Part shown: in pieces, positions 1-5,211 of the stretch
Numbering within the stretch: the stretch's first letter is position 1
Layout of the letters: each line of letters begins with the position of its first letter
NCBI GenBank assembly: GCA_964609495.1
Contig: CAZSTA010000089.1
Span: 1-13,861, forward strand
Length of the DNA stretch: 13,861 nucleotides
From: CAZSTA01 sp964609495 [NCBI: uncultured bacterium]
GTDB taxonomy: Bacteria; CAZSTA01
Direction: 5' to 3'
Program-made: the position numbers and the translations under genes
Notes under the pieces: model-generated
Databases searched by the model: none
Seen by the model: only the letters and a program-made list of their open reading frames with translations
What the model was told of the DNA's origin: nothing

Positions 1-4
1 CGAT

Positions 5-167
5 GCATATAAAATTAGGGACTCGGAAAACATTGGATATCACTCCCAACTCCTCCTCTTAAAGGAGAGGAGAAATTGAAATGCAGATGGAGAGAGAGAC
101 AATCCTCCCTTTCCTCTGAGAAGAGGAAGGCAGAGAAGTAAGATATCAGGTCCCCGATTTTATATGC
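5..167. repeat. Small noncoding element with imperfect terminal inverted repeats (MITE-like)
   Basis: The ends at 5-21 (GCATATAAAATTAGGGA) and 151-167 (TCCCCGATTTTATATGC) are inverted repeats matching at 15 of 17 positions by eye. Between them lie two purine/pyrimidine hairpin-like segments, near 51-73 (CTCCTCCTC against GGAGAGGAG) and 104-130 (CCTTTCCTC against GAGGAAGG). No open frame of useful length is inside. The arrangement fits a MITE-like or other mobile repeat, but no target-site duplication was established and no second full copy is in the window. Confidence 0.4.
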
Positions 168-428
168 TTCCTATATTTCTCCCTTCTCCTGCTATATTTT
201 ACAATAAAAAACTCGAACTGTCAAGTCCTTCCCTCAAAAATTTATTAGCTCTACGGAAATTTACGGGACGATCCCTTACTCCCAAATAAGTTACCGCTAG
301 AAATAACCAGAAAGGTTATCAAAAGCTTGAGGATATCACAATTGGAGAAGAGATACATCCCCGAGGACAGAGGGGATAATATGGTTAAACTCTCGTTTTT
401 ATACGCATCCCTAACCTGACCAATATAG
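168..428. other. Noncoding stretch before the first gene
   Basis: No credible gene is seen here on either strand. Two short dyads are present: ATAACC/GGTTAT near 304-320 with a five-base loop, and ATCCCC/GGGGAT near 357-378. Neither is followed by a T-tract, so they are not called terminators. A 12-codon frame starting at the ATG near 380 has a purine-rich sequence before it but no other support. Confidence 0.4.
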
Positions 429-457
429 TTGTTTTTTTCTCTAATTTATGTTAAAAT
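429..457 (+). promoter_or_regulatory. Sigma70-like promoter with extended -10 for the gene at 509
   Basis: A -35 hexamer TTGTTT (429-434) and a -10 hexamer TAAAAT (452-457) are separated by 17 bases. A TG at 449-450, one base before the -10, makes it an extended -10. The predicted transcript start near 464 would leave a leader of about 45 bases before the ATG at 509. Confidence 0.5.
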
Positions 458-508
458 TAAATTGGTTGTAAAACTTATAAAAACGACAAGGGTGAAATGA
501 AGTAAACT

Positions 509-2425
509 ATGAAGTTGAAAGCTAAGATTGTGATCTTTACGATAATTCTGTTGTTAGGATGGGGAATAACCAGCTCGGTTTACTCCGCTGGTCGTATAAC
601 TATGGAGGTAACCGTAGGTTTTGATGGGATCTTTCGCCTGGAGAAATGGACTCCGATCCAGATAATATTAAATAACGAGGGAGAAGACATAATTGGAGAG
701 ATAACAGCGGAAGTGACCGAAGGAATACAATACAAGGATAATCTTTTAGTTAGTAGCTATTCTCAATTAGTTATTCTGCCCTCTCGTTCTAGAAAAAGAT
801 ATGTTCTCTACGTACCTTTAAACCAATTCAACCATCCTCTACGTATTAAGCTTACCTCGGCTGGAAGAATCTTATTAAACGGACAGATAAACCTACGCTC
901 TCTGCAAACCGATTTAGATATAGTGCTGGTTTTAAGCGAGGAAGAAGCTGGTTTGAATTTCCTCTCCTTTTTCTTCCCTCAACTACGAATAACTTATTCT
1001 AAGGTGGGGCAATTGCCCGATAAATGGAAGGGATATGAGGGATTAAAAGCTATAATAATCGGAGATGTGTCGCTGAGAAATCTTACCACTGCTCAGGAAG
1101 TAGCTCTCGAGAGATGGGTATATCAAGGGGGAACGTTAGTGGTCACTGGGTCTGCAGACCTCAGTAGATTTGGAAAGACATCTCCAGGTGATCTCCTTCC
1201 AGTTACGATAATCGGCACTGAAATCCTATCCCATTTAAACTCTTTAGAGGAGAATTATGATCAGAAATTGAATATCGATTCTGATTTTGTAGTTTATAAT
1301 TCAAAGTTAAGAGAAGGGAGGATCATATTAAAAGAGGGCGATATTCCAATTCTAGCTGAGGTAAAGAGAGGATGGGGAAGAGTTGCCTTCCTCGCCTTAG
1401 ATTATGAGCACTCCCCGCTTAAAGGTTGGGCTGGAGAACCAGCAATATGGAAAGATATCCTAGGCATAAAGACCAAAATATATTTAGAGACTAAGTTGAA
1501 AGAAGTTAATAGAGGGGAGGATATGCTCAGAATTCAGGGGCTAGACTTTCCTCCTTATGATATGATCGGTTTGTTTTTACTGATCTATGTTTCCCTATTC
1601 AGCTTAACCTACTTCTATATATCTCGAAGAGCTAAACATAAACTTGGTCTTTTGCTCTCTACTCTTCCAGCGATAGTGATATTATTTAGCCTTATGGGAT
1701 ACTACTTCTTAGCTTATGGAGTAGCCGAGAAAAATATCGTAGTAACCGAGCTATCCACTCTGGATATTCCTCCGGGTCATAAGTCGGCTCAAGTCAGTAC
1801 TGACTTAGGGCTATTTTCCCCTCAGGAGGATAGCTACGGATTATACTTTCCCTCTAACGATGTATTTATCTCCCTACCTGGTTACGGTAAGGGGAGCCAG
1901 AGGAAAATAAATGTTCTCGAGGAGGAAACTCCTCGAATAAGAGATATCAATATGGATTCCTATTCGAATCGATTATTCAAGATTGAACACTATGTGCAAT
2001 TCCCTACTGAGGTCTGGATATCAGATAAAGAAACAACTGCTGTGATCTCTAATAATACTATTTACGATTGGAAGGAGTGTCTTCTCATAATTGAGGATAG
2101 TGTCTATTCCATAGGCAATATTGCCTCTATGGGAGAGAGAAATATCGATCTCATATCCTCACAACTTCCCTCCCATAAATCTGATGTTTTATCTGCTATA
2201 AGAAAGTGGTATAATGATTCTACCGAGAATATCTCTTTGAAGGAACTTAAACTCTTGCTGATAAAGGATAATTTAGCAGGTAGAAATAAAGATGAGGGGG
2301 CTCTATTGATAGGTTGGATGGAGGATCCTTTAGCCGATATAATTATAAACTACTCCTCAACTGAGGAAAGTATAAATACCTTCAAACATAAAGCTTTGGC
2401 TCTTCTCAAGATATCGATCGAGTAG
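509..2425 (+). CDS. Exported, membrane-anchored protein with a GATase1-like segment, function unknown
   Basis: A 638-residue protein. Residues 1-27 look like a signal peptide (Lys-rich start, hydrophobic core, small residues at Ser26-Ala27). Residues 28-135 are beta-rich. Residues about 137-320 resemble the class I glutamine-amidotransferase-like fold used as a non-enzymatic module in bacterial surface and BatA-associated proteins: a 'GLKAIIIGD' strand near 178-186, 'ERWVYQGGTLVVTGSADLSRF' near 201-221, and 'RGWGRVAFLALD' near 287-298. I see no catalytic Cys-His-Glu triad, so it is probably not an enzyme. Two membrane helices follow at about 352-372 and 378-402, then a 235-residue region probably outside the membrane. 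Relatives often sit beside MoxR/DUF58/von Willebrand A genes, but none is in this window. The start has a partial Shine-Dalgarno (AAGGGTGA, 488-495) 13 bases upstream. An ATG at 497 is closed by a stop after two codons, which supports 509. Confidence 0.75.
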   Translation: MKLKAKIVIFTIILLLGWGITSSVYSAGRITMEVTVGFDGIFRLEKWTPIQIILNNEGEDIIGEITAEVTEGIQYKDNLLVSSYSQLVILPSRSRKRYVLYVPLNQFNHPLRIKLTSAGRILLNGQINLRSLQTDLDIVLVLSEEEAGLNFLSFFFPQLRITYSKVGQLPDKWKGYEGLKAIIIGDVSLRNLTTAQEVALERWVYQGGTLVVTGSADLSRFGKTSPGDLLPVTIIGTEILSHLNSLEENYDQKLNIDSDFVVYNSKLREGRIILKEGDIPILAEVKRGWGRVAFLALDYEHSPLKGWAGEPAIWKDILGIKTKIYLETKLKEVNRGEDMLRIQGLDFPPYDMIGLFLLIYVSLFSLTYFYISRRAKHKLGLLLSTLPAIVILFSLMGYYFLAYGVAEKNIVVTELSTLDIPPGHKSAQVSTDLGLFSPQEDSYGLYFPSNDVFISLPGYGKGSQRKINVLEEETPRIRDINMDSYSNRLFKIEHYVQFPTEVWISDKETTAVISNNTIYDWKECLLIIEDSVYSIGNIASMGERNIDLISSQLPSHKSDVLSAIRKWYNDSTENISLKELKLLLIKDNLAGRNKDEGALLIGWMEDPLADIIINYSSTEESINTFKHKALALLKISIE

Positions 2426-2440
2426 CAGAAATCATTCTTC

Positions 2441-2469
2441 TTGACAACAAGCTCAAAATGGTATATGAT
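2441..2469 (+). promoter_or_regulatory. Consensus-like sigma70 promoter for the DUF4258/DUF2283 pair
   Basis: TTGACA (2441-2446) and TATGAT (2464-2469) are separated by 17 bases, starting 16 bases after the previous stop codon. Transcription would begin near 2476, about 60 bases before the ATG at 2535. The pair therefore appears to have its own promoter rather than depending on the upstream gene. Confidence 0.6.
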
Positions 2470-2534
2470 AAAGATAGTAATTGAACTTTCTAACTAACGC
2501 CCAGCTAGAAGATCTCAATTTGATTTATTGACAG

Positions 2535-2789
2535 ATGAGCATAACCTATACGAAGCACTCAAAGACGAAGTTTGAAGTACTTAAAAAGCATGGATTCGAA
2601 TTAACAGAGAATCAAGTAGAAGATGTGATTCTTAATCCTGATGATGTTATCTCTGCAGAAGGTGAGACATTTATTGCCCAAAAGAGTATAGATGAAACAC
2701 ATTTATTGAGGGTTATATATCGGACATAAAATAGTGACTATATCATCATAACCTTCTATCCAAGCAGGAGAAAGCGATATGAAAGTTAA
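2535..2789 (+). pseudogene. DUF4258 (RelE-like fold) toxin-type gene interrupted by an in-frame TAA
   Basis: The first 64 codons match DUF4258, small proteins of the RelE/BrnT-like fold often found in toxin-antitoxin-like pairs: 'YTKHSKTKFEVL' near the start, 'ENQVEDVILNPDDV' at 25-38 and 'HLLRVIYRT' at the end. A TAA at 2727-2729 ends this frame. The same frame then continues without change for 19 codons as N-S-D-Y-I-I-I-T-F-Y-P-S-R-R-K-R-Y-E-S and stops at 2787-2789. That stretch carries the family's usual C-terminal strand and basic tail, so the stop is a nonsense change inside an otherwise complete gene. Any of CAA, GAA or AAA could have become TAA by one base. An in-frame TGA at 2529 forces the start at 2535, which has no good Shine-Dalgarno. 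The full-length frame would overlap the DUF2283 start by 11 bases, a usual layout for such pairs. Readthrough or a sequencing error remain possible. Confidence 0.75.
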
Positions 2790-2991
2790 TTATGACAGAA
2801 GTGAAGATATCTTAATGATAGAGATATCTGAAGATAAGATCGATTATGCTGAGAAGGCTGGAACGATTATTGTGCACTTTACTGAGGCTGGAAAGCCAGT
2901 TCTTTTAGAAATTCTATCTGCTAGTGAATTTTTGTCTTCAGTTGTAAAGACGGCGATTAGATCTGAGGAAGAACTATCGGAAGTGGCTTGA
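2779..2991 (+). CDS. DUF2283 family protein, probable antitoxin-like partner
   Basis: A 70-residue protein that fits DUF2283 along its whole length: 'MKVNYDRSEDILMIEIS' at 1-17, 'YAEKAGTIIVHFTEAGKPVLLEILSASEF' at about 23-51, and a short acidic C-terminus. Family members are commonly encoded next to DUF4258 genes, and the role of the pair is not well established; an antitoxin role is inference. The start has a strong Shine-Dalgarno (AGGAGA, 2766-2771) seven bases upstream and lies inside the tail of the broken DUF4258 frame. With the upstream gene ending early at 2729, ribosomes would have to re-initiate about 50 bases later instead of coupling at an overlap. The gene itself looks intact. Confidence 0.85.
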   Translation: MKVNYDRSEDILMIEISEDKIDYAEKAGTIIVHFTEAGKPVLLEILSASEFLSSVVKTAIRSEEELSEVA

Positions 2992-3041
2992 GTTTGCCGA
3001 AGAGAATTTGAAGATGGCTGAGATCGTCTAAGTAGGCTTAC

Positions 3042-3113
3042 GTTCCCTCTCCCCTTATGGGAGAGGGATAGGGTGAGGGGGAATCATACCTTGAACTCCC
3101 TAACGAAGAACTA
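3042..3113 (+). repeat. Palindromic repeat, copy A (CCCTCTCCC hairpin plus flank)
   Basis: It contains a perfect 9-bp hairpin, CCCTCTCCC (3045-3053) with GGGAGAGGG (3059-3067) and a five-base loop, followed by a G-rich segment and TTGAACTCCCTA. The reverse complement of 12534-12606 aligns along its length with about ten mismatches and one gap by hand count (roughly 85% identity). Copies in opposite orientation 9.5 kb apart mark a dispersed repeat family. Confidence 0.75.
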
Positions 3114-3150
3114 AGAATATGATACCCCGATTATAAGTTCAAAAACCAAA

Positions 3151-3201
3151 AGGGAGGGGGAACTAAAGAGAACCAGCTTATCTCGATGTTCCCTCTCCCC
3201 T
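3151..3201 (+). repeat. Palindromic repeat, copy B (linker half of the composite repeat)
   Basis: Runs from AGGGAGGGGGAACTAAAGAG through to GTTCCCTCTCCCCT. The reverse complement of 12593-12643 matches almost throughout, including the linker between the two palindromes of the complete copy. Here the second palindrome is cut off: CCCTCTCCCC is followed by unrelated DNA. Copies A and B together look like broken pieces of the composite repeat that is whole at 12.5 kb. The sequence just before it (AAAAACCAAAAGGGAGGG) recurs with small changes at about 12709-12728. Confidence 0.7.
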
Positions 3202-3219
3202 TTTCTTAAAGACCCATAT

Positions 3220-3732
3220 TTATTTCATCCGCTTTCCAAACTCATCTAAAGAGAATAACTGATCTATTGGTTTCCTACTCTTAGCTGGAGGAGATACATC
3301 GGGGACCCCCAGAGGAGTTAGAGCTACAACCTTTTTATCCGCTGGTATATTCAAGATCTTCTTAACCTCATCCTCTCTAAAAGCTCCAATCCAGCACGTG
3401 CCGTATCCCATACTCGCCGCCGCAATAATGAGATTTTCCATAGCGATGGTTGTATCCACCACACACCACTTCTCACTGACATCGGGCAGAGCTACTCCAG
3501 CTATGACGACATCAGCATCTCCGACCCAAGTTTGACCATTGCAAGCCTCCGCCACTCTCCTCTTTATCCCTGGGTCCTTCACCACTACTATATGCCGTGG
3601 TTGTCTATTAGCCGCTGAAGGCGCTTGTCTAGCCACCTCCAAGAGAGTTTTAAGGTCATCCTCAGGGATATTATCCGGCTTATACTTCCTAATACTCCTT
3701 CTAGCCATAATCGCCTCTATCGTATCCATCAT
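3220..3732 (-). CDS. Nitroreductase family protein (FMN-dependent, 170 residues)
   Basis: A small nitroreductase-fold flavoprotein, expected to bind FMN as a dimer and to reduce nitro compounds, quinones or a pathway intermediate with NAD(P)H; the real substrate is unknown. Visible family features are 'ARRSIRKY' at 10-17 (phosphate-binding Arg), 'APSAANRQP' at 37-45 (FMN loop with Asn42 and Gln44), and 'GTCWIGAF' at 111-118. At 170 residues it is of the short type. The start is taken at 3732, not at a farther upstream ATG (3783), because an AAAGGAGAGG Shine-Dalgarno lies just ahead and the first 17 residues of the longer version look non-homologous and overlap the previous gene. It is the last gene of the minus-strand group, 29 bases after the Isf-like gene. 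It is clearly related to the nitroreductase at 4618-5130 (shared D-T, A-I/M-x-N-L and GTCWIG blocks) but diverged. Confidence 0.88.
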   Translation of the reverse strand: MMDTIEAIMARRSIRKYKPDNIPEDDLKTLLEVARQAPSAANRQPRHIVVVKDPGIKRRVAEACNGQTWVGDADVVIAGVALPDVSEKWCVVDTTIAMENLIIAAASMGYGTCWIGAFREDEVKKILNIPADKKVVALTPLGVPDVSPPAKSRKPIDQLFSLDEFGKRMK

Positions 3733-3734
3733 AT

Positions 3735-3744
3735 CCTCTCCTTT
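3735..3744 (-). promoter_or_regulatory. Shine-Dalgarno deciding the start of the nitroreductase at 3732
   Basis: On the minus strand this reads AAAGGAGAGG, only a few bases before the ATG at 3732. It would lie inside the coding region if the ATG at 3783 were used, so it argues for the shorter 170-residue protein. Confidence 0.75.
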
Positions 3745-3761
3745 CTTAGTTAGAAAATAGT

Positions 3762-4565
3762 TTATTTGTGAACAGAGTTCCAAGCTGTGCTACCGTGGAT
3801 ATATGCCTTCTCGATATGTGGCGCCGCCTCGTCCTTCCTTCCCTGCTGGACTAGCTCACTAGCGATCTCATACTCATTCTTAGCTATTTCCAACTCTTTC
3901 CTTCCAAACTCATCACTAGGTTTGGTGTTCTCGATTATCAACTGATCAAGATAGAGATTCTCATCGATGATATCGAAATCCATAAACTTGGTATTCCTGT
4001 GCCAGACGAAACGATCCGCTAAACCGGAGAATGGCTCAACTTGGCTTGCTTTCCGAGCAACTTCCACTCCACCTTCATAAGCCTTCTTCAGAGCCACCTC
4101 GAAGTTGAATCTACAGACAGGAAGAGGATGGATGCCCCTCAAACTCACGCAGAAGAAGTAGTAATAAAGCGATTTAAGAGCAGAGGTTAATCCCTTACCA
4201 CTGCCCCCAGCTACCGCTATCCCCATAGCTGGCTTGCCATTAGCATTCAGCAAGCGAGTGCGATCGAGGAAATTCTTCGGAATAGCATTCATATCTAGAT
4301 AATATACGGGAGCGCCGAATATTAATCCATAAGCTCTATCCAACTCCTCGTTGAGTTTCGGCAGATCATCCTCGAATTTTGTGCACTTCCCGGTAGTCCA
4401 ACAATTACTTCCTCGGCAGGCTTGACAAGGCTCTATATGATAATCAGCCAAGAACCATCTTTCGACTTCCAAGCCTTGAGATTCAGCACCCTCGACTGCC
4501 TGATCGAGAAGCTGTTGAGTAAGACCATTCCTATGGGGACTCCCATTAATAGCTATGATCTTCAC
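3762..4565 (-). CDS. Flavodoxin-fold NAD(P)H:FMN reductase, iron-sulfur flavoprotein (Isf)-like
   Basis: A 267-residue protein of the NADPH-dependent FMN reductase/Isf group. The FMN phosphate loop is visible as 'NGSPHRNGLTQQLL' at 7-20, and 'IFGAPVYYLDM' follows near 82-92. Cysteines 47, 50, 55 and 61 (C-x2-C-x4-C-x5-C) lie where Isf proteins carry a compact cluster motif, so an Fe-S cluster is likely; the third spacing is two residues longer than the classic C-x2-C-x2-C form. Residues about 215-267 are a charged helical extension ('FGRKELEIAKNEYEIASELVQQGRKDEAAPHIEKAY') beyond the usual flavodoxin core, possibly a TPR-like or interaction helix pair. Translation starts at GTG (4563-4565) with a G-rich Shine-Dalgarno. 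It sits between two nitroreductases, with gaps of 52 and 29 bases, which suggests electron transfer within one redox module. The physiological donor and acceptor are unknown. Confidence 0.85.
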   Translation of the reverse strand: MKIIAINGSPHRNGLTQQLLDQAVEGAESQGLEVERWFLADYHIEPCQACRGSNCWTTGKCTKFEDDLPKLNEELDRAYGLIFGAPVYYLDMNAIPKNFLDRTRLLNANGKPAMGIAVAGGSGKGLTSALKSLYYYFFCVSLRGIHPLPVCRFNFEVALKKAYEGGVEVARKASQVEPFSGLADRFVWHRNTKFMDFDIIDENLYLDQLIIENTKPSDEFGRKELEIAKNEYEIASELVQQGRKDEAAPHIEKAYIHGSTAWNSVHK

Positions 4566-4617
4566 CGATTAATCCCCCCTCAAATTGAATATGACCTTCT
4601 TCAGAGTATATCTCTAC

Positions 4618-5130
4618 TCACTCATAAGTTTCCCAAAAAACAATCTCTTCCAAAGGCCTTCGCTTCTCTCCCTCCATAATTTGCGGTTTCTTGGGATAGC
4701 CAACGGGAACAACCGCCATCACCTCGACAGTTTCAGGGAAGCCAACTATATCCGCAACTCCCCTCTCATCAAAAGAGCCGATCCAGCAAGTTCCCAATTC
4801 CTCCTTGACCGCGGTCAGCATCAAATTCTGGATCGCCGCAGCGGTATCCTGAACGCAATATAGATTTATACTTCTTTCACCTTTGCCCTCGATATCCGCT
4901 CCAACCACGATCACCACAGGAGCGGTAGCTATCCAATGTTGCTCGGAGGCTGCCTCAGCTACCGCCTTCTTCCTCTCTTCATCCTGAACGATCACGAATC
5001 TCCAGCATTCGCAGGCATAAGGCGCCCAACGAGCCATATCCAATAATTTCATTATCACCTCCTTGGGAATCGGTTTATCAAGGAATTCCCTCACTGATCT
5101 TCTGGTTTTAATGATCTCCTCTAAAGTCAT
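4618..5130 (-). CDS. Nitroreductase family protein with an atypical FMN loop
   Basis: A 170-residue nitroreductase-fold protein with 'TRRSVREF' at 9-16 and 'GTCWIGSF' at 113-120, both typical. The loop that normally reads A-P-S-A-x-N-x-Q-P is A-P-Y-A-C-E-C-W-R-F here (36-45). It is two residues shorter than in the neighbouring paralog, lacks the Asn and Gln, and carries Cys40 and Cys42. FMN binding or redox behaviour may therefore differ. The start is well supported: AGGAGGG lies six to seven bases before the ATG. It is the first gene of the nitroreductase/Isf/nitroreductase cassette and lies 81 bases after the membrane protein gene on the same strand. I found no convincing minus-strand promoter in that gap, so co-transcription with the membrane protein is possible. 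The substrate is unknown. Confidence 0.87.
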   Translation of the reverse strand: MTLEEIIKTRRSVREFLDKPIPKEVIMKLLDMARWAPYACECWRFVIVQDEERKKAVAEAASEQHWIATAPVVIVVGADIEGKGERSINLYCVQDTAAAIQNLMLTAVKEELGTCWIGSFDERGVADIVGFPETVEVMAVVPVGYPKKPQIMEGEKRRPLEEIVFWETYE

Positions 5131-5171
5131 AATAAACCCTCCTTTTTAAGTACTCTTTCTCTCTATTAACC

Positions 5172-5201
5172 TTGACATTCAAGCGAACCTTATGTTATAA
5201 T
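5172..5201 (+). promoter_or_regulatory. Perfect-consensus promoter pointing antisense to the membrane protein gene
   Basis: TTGACA (5172-5177) and TATAAT (5196-5201) are separated by 18 bases on the plus strand, in the gap between two minus-strand genes. Transcription would begin near 5208 and run against the 3' end of the 817-residue membrane protein gene. No plus-strand gene follows. It could make an antisense RNA or be a chance match in AT-rich DNA. Confidence 0.35.
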
Positions 5202-5211
5202 TGATACAATC

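Noticed and set aside
380-418. 12-codon leader-peptide-like frame before the first gene
   Set aside because: No run of regulatory codons and no terminator/antiterminator pair after it.
3042-3067. Hairpin as a terminator for the DUF2283 gene
   Set aside because: The stem is strong but is followed by G-rich DNA, not a T-tract, and it belongs to a dispersed repeat. It may still impede transcription.
3042-3201. CRISPR-like array at the G/C-rich repeats
   Set aside because: The repeats are unequal palindromes with no regular spacers, and no cas gene is present.
3733-3783. Upstream ATG extension of the nitroreductase by 17 residues
   Set aside because: It overlaps the preceding gene, lacks a ribosome site, and the added residues do not look like the family, while a strong Shine-Dalgarno precedes 3732.
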